In this document: positions 44,438-52,500 of the stretch, in pieces
How the letters are laid out: every line of letters starts with the position of its first letter
How positions within the stretch are numbered: position 1 is the stretch's first letter
Assembly: GCF_040782645.1 (NCBI RefSeq)
Contig: NZ_CP160403.1
Location: 9,459,001-9,523,000 of the forward strand
Reading direction: 5' to 3'
DNA from: Streptomyces sp. HUAS ZL42
GTDB lineage: Bacteria; Actinomycetota; Actinomycetes; Streptomycetales; Streptomycetaceae
DNA length: 64,000 nucleotides
Program-made: the position numbers and the translations under genes
Notes under the pieces: generated by a model
Databases searched by the model: none
Seen by the model: only the letters and a program-made list of their open reading frames with translations
Told to the model about the DNA's origin: nothing

Positions 44438-45029
44438 ATGCGCCTCATTACCGCCTACGAGGGAGCCCTCGGCGACCACTTCGCCGGGTCGGCCACCGAC
44501 GGTCCGTACAACGCTCACACCGACAGGCCCGCCATGTCCGCCCAGGCCGGCGACGTCACCGGCCTGCACGGCCTGGACGTCGGTCGCGGCGCCGGGCACT
44601 ACGTCGCCGAACTGCGGGCACGGGGGGCCGCCGAGGTGGTCGGCGTCGAGGGCAGCGCGACGCTGCTGCGTCATGCCCACGACCGGGCCGGCGGCGACGC
44701 GGGCGTCACGCTGCACCACCATGACCTGGAGGAACCGCTCGCTTTCCTGTCAGACGACTCGTTCGACCTTGCTGTGATGGCGCTGGTGCACCACCACTTG
44801 GAGGCCCGCACGCTGTTGCTGGCCGAACTGCACCGCGTGCTGCGTCCCGGCGGGACGCCGCTGGTGTCCACGGTCCACCCGACGGCTGATTGAGTGTGGC
44901 ACGGCGGCTCCTACTTCGACGAGGGCCGCGTTGAGACCCGCTTCGGGGACTGTGGCCTCACCAACTCCTACCGCCGCATGACGATGCAGACCTTCCTGGG
45001 CGAACTCCTCGACGCCGGGTTCCCCCTGG
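44438..45029 (+). pseudogene. SAM-dependent methyltransferase, 5' part, interrupted by the IS21-type insertion
   Basis: ATG 44438 opens a class I methyltransferase: GLHGLDVGRGAGHYVAELRA (motif I, normally DvGCGxG, here Cys to Arg), VVGVEGSATLLRHAH, VTLHHHDLEEPLAFLSDDSF, DLAVMALVHHHLEARTLLLA and LHRVLRPGGTPLVSTVHPTA. At 44891 TGA replaces an expected Trp codon (DW to D-stop), after which the frame continues with VWHGGSYFDEGRVETRFGDC to DAGFPL, where the insertion begins at 45030. The 3' end is at 48221-48338. Two independent lesions plus the motif I change show it is dead. Confidence 0.85.
45025..45029. repeat. Target-site duplication, left copy (CCTGG)
   Basis: CCTGG immediately left of the TGTCAACG terminus; repeated at 48221-48225. 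A direct 5-bp duplication within the range known for IS21 elements. Confidence 0.8.
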
Positions 45030-45092
45030 TGTCAACGGTTCCTGAATTTTGACGCCCGGGGAGTCCGGGAAAGTTGACCCCCAGTGGGTTGA

Positions 45093-45210
45093 TCAGTCGC
45101 GGCCCGCGCGGTTCTCCTTGGCGAGGAGTTCGCGTCGCTGGCGGGTGCGGTAGGAGTCGCCGGTGAGGGTAAGGAACTCGGCCGTCCTTCGTCGGTGCGG
45201 TGGTGGTCAC
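45093..45210 (-). pseudogene. istB: istB remnant with large internal deletion
   Basis: GTG at 45210 overlaps the istA stop (GTGA), the usual istA/istB coupling. The first codons give TTTAPTKD; the sequence then joins the last 27 codons of an IstB ATPase in another frame: EFLTLTGDSYRTRQRRELLA, KENRAGRD, stop at 45093. About 220 codons including the Walker A and B motifs are gone. Without the IstB helper the element should not transpose unless complemented. Confidence 0.7.
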
Positions 45211-46468
45211 TCACTGCTCGCTTTCGTTGCGCTCGCGGGGTCGAAGTCGACGCCGAACAGGGCGTCGTAGTCGGGCAGGGCCCGGAGGGCGACGGCATGG
45301 CCGTCGCTGTGCTGGCGGGTTGTCGCCTGGCGTCTTTGCCGGCCCAGGGCCAGGGCCTGGCGCATCCGGGCCGCGGTGGCCGCGTGGACGGGGTCGGTGA
45401 CCACGGCCTGCTTGGCCCAGGACCGCTGGTGGTGGGCGACGACCTGGCCGTCGCAGACGGCCGTGACCGTGTCCGGCATCGCGGTCACGTCGACGAACCG
45501 GCCGATGACCTGCGGGTCCACCGAGTAGTCGACGGTGTCGACGCGGACGTAGTAGTCCCGGCCGAGCCGGACCCGCTGGGTCAGCCCGATCGGCGGCGCG
45601 AAGGGCGGCAGCGCGATCATCGCCTGGCGGTCGGTCTCCAGCAGGTCGACCGGGCGGCCCTGGATGGAACGGACGGTGCGGGCGTTGGCCCGCTCCAGCC
45701 ACTCGGCCAGTTGCTGGTTGAAGTCGGCCGGCGAGGCGAACTGCCGACCTGGTAGGAACGAGGTCTCCAGGAACTGGTTGTTCCGCTCGACCATGCCCTT
45801 GTATTCCGGGTCGCGTGGCGGCGCGAGCTTGATCTTCGTGGCCAATGTCCCGGCGAAAGCGGCGGTCGGCGCGGTCACCTTCCCGCTTCCGCCGATGGCC
45901 GCCTCGCGGTCCCAGACCAGGGTGTGCGTCACCCGGCCGATGCCGCTGATCAGCGACCACATGCCCGCCAGGATGTCGCCGCCCTGCCTCGTCGGGATCA
46001 TCTCCGCGGTCAGAAACCGGGAGAAGCCGAGCGTCATGACCAGCACCGGCAGGACCCGCTGCTGGCCGGGAGCGACCTGGACCCTCGTCTCCGGGAACCA
46101 CAGGTCGCACTGGGTGATCTGGCCGGGGTCGTAGGCCACCCGATCGACCGGGTCGATGCCGACGTACTCCGGCCGGATCTCGGCCAGTTTCTTCGTCAGC
46201 GGCGACATCGAGTACGGCCACTTGATGCGCTCGGCGATCACCGGTGCCGGCATCCTCGGCCACTCGTTCAACAAGCCGCGGATCTGCGGCTCGAAGGCGT
46301 CCGCCACCCGTCCGCGCGGGGCCCGTTCGTACTTCGGCGGCCGGTCCGAGTTCAACGCGGCCCGCACCGTGTTCCGGGCCACCCCAGCCGCCGTGAGATC
46401 TCCTTGATGGGCACGCCCTCTGCTCGATGCAGCCGACGTATCTCCGCCCAGTCCTCCACCTTCAGCAC
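45207..46468 (-). pseudogene. istA: IS21-family transposase IstA, one-base frameshift
   Basis: GTG at 46468 gives LKVEDWAEIRRLHRAEGVPI, KEISRRLG; the expected VARNTVRAALNSDRPPKYER is in the neighbouring frame, because a run of four G at about 46385 should be five. Downstream the protein is complete to 45207: the catalytic D of the DDE core in ITQCDLWFPETRV, the second D in LVWDREAAIG, and the third acidic residue in VERNNQFLETSFLPG, then the C-terminal Mu-like β-barrel. Either inactive, a programmed frameshift (not typical of IS21), or a sequencing error. Confidence 0.82.
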
Positions 46469-46552
46469 CCTCTTGTATTGAGCAGGCAGTTCGGGAGCCA
46501 CGTGATCAGCGAGTTCGAGCCACCTCGCGAATTCAACCGAGCTCCCGGAGGC

Positions 46553-47470
46553 TCAGGACTGAACTGCCGCGGTCGGCTCCAGGAAGGTGACTCCGGTCAG
46601 CTCCTCGGAGACGGTCCACAGGCGGCGCGCGGCGGCCGGGTCGCTGGCCGCCGCCGAGCGGCCGGCCAGGGAGGGGGTGCCACGCATCTCGAACATGCCG
46701 CCGGGGCCGACGAAGCTGCCGCCGGGCAGGTCCTGGACGGCCGCGTAGAGGGAGTTGAGCGCGCCCGCCTGGCCGTCCTGGGCGATGAACTTGTTGCCGA
46801 GGAGGAAGAACAGGCGCCGCAGGGTGCTGGCGTCGTTGCCCTGGAGATTGGTGGCAGCCCAGCCGGGGTGGGCGGCCAGCGCGCGGACGGGCGAGCCGGC
46901 TGCGGCGAGCCGTCGCTGGAGTTCCAGGGTGAACAGCAGCATCGCCAGCTTGGACTGGCTGTAGGCGGTCATCGGGTCGTACTCGCCGGTCAGGTCAAGG
47001 TTGTCGAAGTGGATGCGGGGACTGCCCGGGGACTTGTGCGCGGTCGACGACAGGGACACCACGCGGTCCGTGATGTGCGGCAGCAGCAGGTTGGTCAGGG
47101 CGAAGTGCCCCAGGTAGTTGGTGCCGAACTACGTCTCGAAGCCGTCCTTGGTGCGGCCCTCGGGGACGTTCATGACTCCGGCGTTGTTGATGAGCAGGTC
47201 CAGGTCGCCGTGCCAGTCGTCGGCGAACTCGCGCACCGAGGAGAGGTCGGCCAGGTCGAGCCGGCGGACCTCGACGCTGCCGTTCACGGCCTGGGCTGCG
47301 GCCTCGCCGCGCTTGGTGTCGCGTACGGCGAGGACGACGTGCGCGCCCGCGGCGGCCAGGGCCGTGGCGGTGGCGAGGCCGAGGCCGCTGTTGGCGCCGG
47401 TCACGACGGCGGTGCGGCCGGTCTGGTCGGGGATGTCGGTGGTGTTCCAGGGCTGGGTGTGTGCGTTCAT
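46553..47470 (-). pseudogene. SDR oxidoreductase (cargo), amber-interrupted
   Basis: ATG 47470 opens NAHTQPWNTTDIPDQTGRTA, with the cofactor motif VVTGANSGLGLATA, LINNAGVMNVPEGRTKDGFE, then a TAG at 47129-47131 where relatives have Gln (…FET-Q-FGTNYLGHF). The rest continues in the same frame: VVSLSSTAHK, YSQSKLAMLLFTLELQRRLA with the catalytic Y-x3-K, ALAAHPGWAATNLQG, to 46553. One C-to-T change caused the stop. It is the retinol/protochlorophyllide-reductase-like SDR type, divergent from and presumably repressed by the TetR protein next to it. Confidence 0.8.
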
Positions 47471-47481
47471 TGCCATGACCC

Positions 47482-47523
47482 CAATGTATGCACTGACCAC
47501 AATGTATGCAACATTAACAATGT
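47482..47523. promoter_or_regulatory. Divergent SDR/TetR operator-promoter region with repeats
   Basis: CAATGTATGCA occurs twice as a direct repeat (47482-47492 and 47500-47510), followed by ACATT-AAC-AATGT (47511-47523), a perfect inverted repeat. The tract is AT-rich and lies 12 bp from the SDR start and 33 bp from the TetR start, so it probably binds the TetR protein. Confidence 0.6.
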
Positions 47524-47555
47524 GGGCGTCGCTCACACCCGGCTAGGGTGAGGGC

Positions 47556-48149
47556 ATGACGAACCGCCCCTACCACCACGGAGACCTCCCCGCCGCGCTA
47601 CTCGCACGGGCCGAGCAGACGTTGCGCGAGAAGGGATCGGGCGCGCTGTCCCTGCGGGAGCTGGCCCGCGAGATCGGGGTGAGCCCCGCCGCGCCGAGTC
47701 GCCACTTCAAGTCCAAGCAGGCACTGCTGGACGCCCTGGCGCTGACCGGGTTCGAGCGACTCGCCGAGGCCATCGCAGCCTCACAGGAAGGCGCTGGTGA
47801 GGCGTTCGCCGACCGGCTGGATGCTGCGGCCCGCGCCTACGTGGGCTTCGCCGTGGCCAACGCCGCACTGCTCGACCTGATGTTCTCGGTAAAGCACAGC
47901 CCGGAGGCGTCGGAGGCGGTGGGCGCGACCGCCCACCGGTGGTCCGAGCACCTGCTGGAGCTGATCGGCGACGGGCAACGCCGCGGCGAAGTGCGCGAGG
48001 GGCAGCTGGAGCGTGTTGCGCTACCGATCTTTGCGGCGCTGCACGGCTACGCCGGCCTGACGGTGAGCGGCGTACTGCCTCCGGAGTTGGCCGAGCACGG
48101 CCTGGACGACCTGATCGCGTCCATCCTGCGCGGCTGTGAGCCGCGATAG
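47556..48149 (+). CDS. TetR-family regulator (cargo of the IS21-type element)
   Basis: 197 residues from ATG 47556, uninterrupted. HTH: HHGDLPAALLARAEQTLREK, LSLRELAREIGVSPAAPSRH, FKSKQALLDALALTGFERLA. The C-terminal ligand domain is TetR_C_33-like (AYVGFAVANAALLDLMFSVK, VALPIFAALHGYAGLTVSG). This regulator type usually stands divergent to an SDR, as here. It is the only intact protein-coding gene inside the 45030-48220 element. Confidence 0.88.
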   Translation: MTNRPYHHGDLPAALLARAEQTLREKGSGALSLRELAREIGVSPAAPSRHFKSKQALLDALALTGFERLAEAIAASQEGAGEAFADRLDAAARAYVGFAVANAALLDLMFSVKHSPEASEAVGATAHRWSEHLLELIGDGQRRGEVREGQLERVALPIFAALHGYAGLTVSGVLPPELAEHGLDDLIASILRGCEPR

Positions 48150-48167
48150 AGCCGCGCAGGATGATCA

Positions 48168-48220
48168 GAGGGGTCAGTTTTCAGGAACTGGCTGAGGGTC
48201 ATTTTCAGAGACTGGCGACA
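48168..48220. repeat. Right terminal repeats of the IS21-type element
   Basis: Two related units ending at GACA-48220: GGGGTCAGTTTTCAGGAACT and GGGTCATTTTCAGAGACT. Their complement matches the left end TGTC..C.GT..CTGAA..TGAC in register. The TetR gene stops 18 bp before the outer unit begins. Confidence 0.65.
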
Positions 48221-48338
48221 CCTGGATCGACTGGTGGAGCCGCGCGCCACCGAGTCCGCCCGCCGTGTCGACGAGGCCCGCTACCTCAAGACCCTTCAGG
48301 CGCCGTTTTTCGTCGCCGTCCGCATGCGGAAGGACTAG
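48221..48338 (+). pseudogene. SAM-dependent methyltransferase, 3' part
   Basis: Starts with the second CCTGG copy. Joined to the part ending at 45029 (dropping one CCTGG) it continues in frame: DRLVEPRATESARRVDEARY, LKTLQAPFFVAVRMRKD, stop at 48336. 'RLVEP.…' is the normal end of these methyltransferases, which confirms that the two pieces were one gene. Confidence 0.85.
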
Positions 48339-48571
48339 GTGCACGAGGCCATGACGTTTCAGACTTCAAGGGCCTCTGTGCGCTGCTGTTCTGAGGTCCC
48401 CGTGTCCGGGCATACAGGAATACTTGATGGATGTCCCGGTTCCCTTTGTGGCACAGGCTCGGGAGATTCCCATCTCACCGGCGACGTGAGCAATGAGGCG
48501 AGTTCGGCAGCGCTCGACAAGGCGGCGGCGCCCTTCAACGGACAACGGTGCGTTGAGGTAAGTCACGTGGC

Positions 48572-49993
48572 TCACCGCGCTTTTGGGGAGGTGGTACCCG
48601 TGGTGGCCTCCTTCGGCCGTGAAGTGTGGGCGACGAGGAAGAGCAGTAGGCCACAGGTGGCGACGAGGATCCAGCCCGGGCGGGACGCGTGTGCGAGCTC
48701 CGGCGGGCCGGCAGCCGTGACCAGGCCACCGGCGAGAGCGATGCCGAGGGCGGAGCCAAGTTGCCGTGCGGTGGAGGTGATCGCCCCCGCCACGCCGGCA
48801 CGGGCGGAAGGCAGTCCATTGACCGCGGTGTTGGTGATCGGGGCGTTGGCGAAGCCGAACCCGATGCCGATGAGCGAGTATGCGGCCAGAAGCAGGAGCA
48901 CGCTCGTGTGCGGGGTGAGCCGGACCAGGCAGAGCCCGCCGACCGTGATGAAACCACCGGCAAGGAGCAGCGGCAGCCGCGGTCCCGTACGGCCGACCAT
49001 GCGGCCGGACCAGGGGGCGCAGACGGTCGCTCCTACGGCCAAGGGCAAGGTCGCCACGCCGGCGGCCAGCGGTGTCCATCCCCGGGTGTGCTGCAGGTAG
49101 AGGGTGTTCAGCAGCAGCGTCATGCTCAGGGCCACGAAGACCGCGACCGCGCCCACGACGGCACCGCTGAAGACCGGGCGCCCGAAGAGCCGCAGATCCA
49201 TCAGCGGCTCACGTCGGCGGGACTCGACCCACACGAATCCGGCTGTCGCCACGGAACCCCATGCGTATCCCGCCAGCGCCGCAGGCGACGTCCAGCCGAT
49301 GCGCGGCCCTTCGATCAGGACGCCGACCACGACGGCGAGGACCATGGTCAGCAGGACCTGGCCGGGCAGGTCGAGTCGCCGGGCCCGCTGTGCCCGGGAC
49401 TCCGGCACGAACACCGCACTGAGCAGCAGAGCGACCGCGATGACCGGTGCGTTGATCCAGAACAGCGCCCGCCAGCCGAGCCCCGCGAGCAGCGCGCCGC
49501 CCGTGACGGGACCGGCAGCCATGCTCAGCCCGAACACCGACGCCCAGATGCCGATCGCCTGCGCCCGTTCCTTCGGATCCGGCATCGCGTTCACCACGAT
49601 CGCGAGCGCCACGGGGCTGAGCATCGAGGCCCCGATGCCCTGGAGGGCGCGGGCCGCGACGAGTTCGCCCGCCGACGGGGCGAGCGCGCAGACCAGTGAG
49701 GCCGCGCCGAACACGGCCAGCCCGCACTGGAACACCCGGCGGCGTCCGAAGCGGTCCGCCAGTGCGCCGGAGGAGATCAGGAGACTGGCCAGGACGAGGG
49801 TGTAGGCGTCCACGACCCATTCGAGACCACGCGTGTCGACACCCAGGCCGCGCCCGATGGCCGGCAGACCCACATTGACGATGGTGGTGTCCAGGCCCAC
49901 CAGGAACATGCTCAGGCAGCAGACGGCCAGTACCGTCCAGCGCCTGCGCGCACTCAGCATGGGCTGAACAGGGTGAGTCGTCGTCGCGGTCAA
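48572..49993 (-). CDS. DHA2-family (EmrB/QacA) drug efflux MFS transporter
   Basis: 473 residues from TTG 49993 (GAGAGG upstream); ATG 49960 is an alternative 11 codons in. Fourteen membrane helices are expected. Motif A is LADRFGRRRVFQ, motif D1 MFLVGLDTTIVNVGLPAIGR, motif C GLSMAAGPVTGGALLAGLGW and WRALFWINAPVIAVAL: the DHA2 pattern of proton-driven multidrug exporters. The tail is basic. Divergent from an XRE-cupin regulator across 96 bp that contains a good operator, so drug- or ligand-inducible expression is likely. Confidence 0.9.
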   Translation of the reverse strand: MTATTTHPVQPMLSARRRWTVLAVCCLSMFLVGLDTTIVNVGLPAIGRGLGVDTRGLEWVVDAYTLVLASLLISSGALADRFGRRRVFQCGLAVFGAASLVCALAPSAGELVAARALQGIGASMLSPVALAIVVNAMPDPKERAQAIGIWASVFGLSMAAGPVTGGALLAGLGWRALFWINAPVIAVALLLSAVFVPESRAQRARRLDLPGQVLLTMVLAVVVGVLIEGPRIGWTSPAALAGYAWGSVATAGFVWVESRRREPLMDLRLFGRPVFSGAVVGAVAVFVALSMTLLLNTLYLQHTRGWTPLAAGVATLPLAVGATVCAPWSGRMVGRTGPRLPLLLAGGFITVGGLCLVRLTPHTSVLLLLAAYSLIGIGFGFANAPITNTAVNGLPSARAGVAGAITSTARQLGSALGIALAGGLVTAAGPPELAHASRPGWILVATCGLLLFLVAHTSRPKEATTGTTSPKAR

Positions 49994-50062
49994 GGTCCAC
50001 CTCTCACGTCCCGGAACACTGCCCGGCAAGGATCGGACCGGACGACGATCACAGCCCATCAA

Positions 50063-50081
50063 TTTTGCGAACACTGCAAAA
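50063..50081. promoter_or_regulatory. Inverted repeat between efflux gene and XRE-cupin regulator
   Basis: TTTTGC - GAACACT - GCAAAA, a perfect 6-bp AT-rich repeat with a 7-bp spacer, 8 bp before the regulator start and 70 bp before the efflux start. Probable operator controlling both. Confidence 0.6.
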
Positions 50082-50089
50082 CTGGATCC

Positions 50090-50725
50090 ATGAACACAGG
50101 ATCCAAGGACGCGGAGCTGGAGCGGATTCTCGACGGCATCGGACCCCGCCTGCGCGGGCTGCGCCGGGAACGGGGACTCACGCTCGAGGCACTCGCAGCC
50201 ACGACCGGGCTCTCCGTCAGCACACTGTCCCGGGTGGAATCGGGCAAGCGGCGCCCGACTCTGGACCTGCTGATCCCGCTGGCACGGGCGCACCACGTCG
50301 CTCTCGACCAACTGGTGGCGGCGCCGGCCAGCGGTGACCCTCGGGTGCACCTCCGGCCCGTGCACAGGGAGCGCGGCAGCGTCCTCGTGCCCCTCACGCA
50401 GTACCCGGGCCGAGTCCAGGTCTTCAAGCAGGTACTGGCACCCCGCCAGCCGGAACTGGTCACCCACGAGGGCTACGAATGGCTCTACGTCCTCGCCGGT
50501 CGGCTACGCCTCATCCTCGGGGCGCAGGACGTCACGCTGCGGCCCGGCGAAGTGGCCGAGTTCGACACAACCGAGCCCCACTGGTTCGGCCCCGCGGACA
50601 CGAACACCGTGGAGATCCTGCACCTGTTCGGTCCACGAGGAGACCAAGCCGTCGTCCGCGCCAGACCGTCCACAACCGATCCCGCCCTGCCGACCGCCCC
50701 GAACCCACCGTCAACAACGTCATGA
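50090..50725 (+). CDS. XRE-cupin transcriptional regulator
   Basis: 211 residues from ATG 50090. HTH: IGPRLRGLRRERGLTLEALA, ATTGLSVSTLSRVESGKRRP, TLDLLIPLARAHHVALDQLV. Cupin_2 domain at about residues 105-190: RVQVFKQVLAPRQPELVTHE, GYEWLYVLAGRLRLILGAQD, LRPGEVAEFDTTEPHWFG, with His/Glu positions compatible with metal or ligand binding. This architecture is common beside transporter and catabolic genes. It is expected to repress the divergent DHA2 pump. Confidence 0.9.
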   Translation: MNTGSKDAELERILDGIGPRLRGLRRERGLTLEALAATTGLSVSTLSRVESGKRRPTLDLLIPLARAHHVALDQLVAAPASGDPRVHLRPVHRERGSVLVPLTQYPGRVQVFKQVLAPRQPELVTHEGYEWLYVLAGRLRLILGAQDVTLRPGEVAEFDTTEPHWFGPADTNTVEILHLFGPRGDQAVVRARPSTTDPALPTAPNPPSTTS

Positions 50726-50833
50726 CCCGCAACGACTCGGCCCCGTCCGGAGGATCTTCATGACCTTCGATGGCTGTAGGGTCACCCGATGGTGCACCCA
50801 GGGCTGGGGGATGCTGGAGGGGAGTCGTCAGCT

Positions 50834-51412
50834 ATGTGGCCAGACCAGTGGGCCGTTATTGCCGAATCCGACCGTGAACAGTGGGACTTCGAGCCACTCG
50901 AACGAGTCGGTCCTCTCCAGTTCGGCGTGAGCCTGCCAGAGGCGATCGCTGCGATGGAAGCGCGGGGGTTTGCCTCCGACACCTCACCGATCAGGAACTT
51001 CGGTCCGTTCGAGCAGGTGCGCGCACAGTTCCGCAAAGCGGAGGCAGCTGCCAGCCGAGTGGATGTCGTGGCCTACTTCGTCGACTCCATCGGTTTGACC
51101 TGTGTTGTTGTGGACGCCCGCACGGGTCCGCAGGTGGCACTGGACGGGATTCGGCTGATAGGCCGGAGGCCTTCTGAGCTCGCCGACGAGATAAGTGCAC
51201 ACTTGGAGGAACTCGGCGAGGTCATAGGGATCACACCCGAGGGCGAGATCAGCTCTCCGGAGTGGGGGATGATGCCGCGTGCCCAGCGGGCGGGCGATGT
51301 GCTCCTGACGCGTGCGGTGTTCGGCAGGCCCAACTCCTGGGCCAACACCATGTTCGACTCCATTCCGGCCGATGAATGGGTGGGTCACTGCGTCATTGGT
51401 TCCTCGGGGTAG
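50834..51412 (+). CDS. Hypothetical soluble protein
   Basis: 192 residues from ATG 50834; GGAGGGGAGT upstream. Trp-rich start (WPDQWAVIAESDREQWDFEP), then VGPLQFGVSLPEAIAAMEAR, VDVVAYFVDSIGLTCVVVDA and a C-terminal VLLTRAVFGRPNSWANTMFD. The mixed α/β layout with acidic pI resembles stand-alone immunity-type or SMI1-like Streptomyces proteins, but I cannot assign a family. No signal peptide and no toxin next to it. Same direction as the XRE-cupin gene but 108 bp away. Confidence 0.6.
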   Translation: MWPDQWAVIAESDREQWDFEPLERVGPLQFGVSLPEAIAAMEARGFASDTSPIRNFGPFEQVRAQFRKAEAAASRVDVVAYFVDSIGLTCVVVDARTGPQVALDGIRLIGRRPSELADEISAHLEELGEVIGITPEGEISSPEWGMMPRAQRAGDVLLTRAVFGRPNSWANTMFDSIPADEWVGHCVIGSSG

Positions 51413-51516
51413 TCGAGCGCCCTTCTGTGGCTTGAGCCAGAGGCGGACGGATGTGACGGTGACGGTGCCGTGGAAGACGTAGGCGCGTTTGTGAAGCGCG
51501 TGGCCATGGCACGGTA

Positions 51517-52011
51517 GTGGTGAGCCGACGCGGCCTATCGACGTATCCAGCGGCGAGCACGACCTACGAGGCCGAGGACGCCGCCAACACCAAGGGCGGC
51601 TCGGCGGCCAATGCCACCTGTTCCGGCTGCTCGGGCGGCACCAAGGTCGGCTTCGTCGGCAACGGCGCGGCCAACACCCTCACCTTCTCCAACGCCACGG
51701 CCTGGGCGCCCGACTTCGACGCGATCGAGGTCCGTTCGCTGCCCGGCACCAACGGCATCCAGCTGGCCGGACAGCAGTCCGGACGCTGCCTGGACATCAA
51801 CGACAACACCATCACCAACGCAACCGACGCCCAGCTGTGGGACTGCTCCGGAGGGGAGAACCAGGCCTGGGTGCGCACCACCGTGCGCAAGGAACTCGTG
51901 GTCTACGGCAACAAGTGCCTGGACGCCTACCAGGCCGGGACCGCCAACGGCACCAAGGGCGTCCTGTGGACCTGCAACGGCGGCAGCAACCAGAAGTGGA
52001 CCCAGCGGTAG
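51517..52011 (+). pseudogene. CBM35/ricin-lectin C-terminal remnant with collapsed CBM
   Basis: The frame starts inside a CBM6/35-type module: TTYEAEDAANTKGGSAANAT and KVGFVGNGAANTLTFSN, then passes directly to ATAWAPDFDAIEV, the module's final strand. Normal modules have about 75 residues between two similar 'ANT(L/I)TF' segments, so an in-frame deletion between these repeats is likely. A ricin-type β-trefoil part follows (IQLAGQQSGRCLDINDNTIT, AQLWDCSGGENQAW, KCLDAYQAGTANGTKGVLW, SNQKWTQ). Such tails end secreted glycoside hydrolases (e.g. GH27). No catalytic domain or signal peptide precedes it. Confidence 0.65.
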
Positions 52012-52014
52012 AGC

Positions 52015-52044
52015 GGTGACCGGGCGGCGGGCCGCCCGGTCACC
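52015..52044. terminator. Perfect 14-bp hairpin after lectin remnant
   Basis: GGTGACCGGGCGGC - GG - GCCGCCCGGTCACC, starting 4 bp after the stop codon. Intrinsic terminator of the former hydrolase gene. Confidence 0.75.
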
Positions 52045-52103
52045 GGAGCGTCACAGGAACGCCCCACCGGAACGGCTGCATTGGCGTTGGCAGTTACGGG
52101 GCC

Positions 52104-52144
52104 CGGTGCTTCGCCCCGCCGTTGTGCGGCGGGGCGAAGCACCG
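52104..52144. terminator. Perfect 18-bp stem hairpin
   Basis: CGGTGCTTCGCCCCGCCG - TTGTG - CGGCGGGGCGAAGCACCG. One of the longest perfect stems in the window, 92 bp beyond the lectin stop. It may be a second, bidirectional terminator; the rest of 52045-52500 has no recognisable gene and becomes AT-rich at 52480-52510. Confidence 0.7.
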
Positions 52145-52500
52145 TCGCGTCACGGCGCCGACTCGCCACGCTGAGGACAGGATCCTCGGTGCCCCGAGCT
52201 GAGCTGGTGTGCTCAGCCGCTGGGCTGATGCTCGGCTGTCCTTGGAGAGGCGGCGTCGTAGGCAAGGTCGCTCGCGTCGAAATGCCGACATCCCTGCGCA
52301 GGCTGCCGGTTCACGGCCCTGCGTCGAGCACGGCTCGACTGAGCTTCGCGTCACTCATGACCGGCGAAACCCACCCTGGCCGCTCCGATAGTATGTTCGA
52401 TCTCGCGATGATCGCCCTTATCGCTCGTCCGTCAGTGGAAAACCATGCCGTCCAGTACAAAGAGTGACCTATTTAACTAGCATCTGAAAATCGGTCAAAA

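Larger units (their letters stand above)
45030..48220. mobile_element. IS21-family element carrying an SDR-TetR cargo pair
   Basis: 3,191 bp bounded by TGTC...GACA. Left end: TGTCAACGGTTCCTGAATTT followed by a second related repeat ending near 45085. Right end reads inward TGTCGCCAGTCTCTGAAAAT and then CAGTTCCTGAAAACTGACCC. The ends share TGTC, GT, CTGAA and TGAC in register, and each has two repeat units, as IS21 ends do. A CCTGG duplication flanks it, and excision restores the methyltransferase frame (…FPL-DRLVEP…). Contents from the left: istB remnant, frameshifted istA (minus), then a nonsense-mutated SDR (minus) and an intact TetR regulator (plus). Standard IS21 elements are 2-2.5 kb and carry only istA/istB, so the 1.7-kb SDR-TetR segment is cargo. 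It cannot move on its own in this state. Confidence 0.85.

Noticed and set aside
46427..47551. 374-codon plus-strand frame within the insertion
   Set aside because: Antisense to the SDR gene with all SDR motifs on the other strand; Gly/Val/Glu low complexity.
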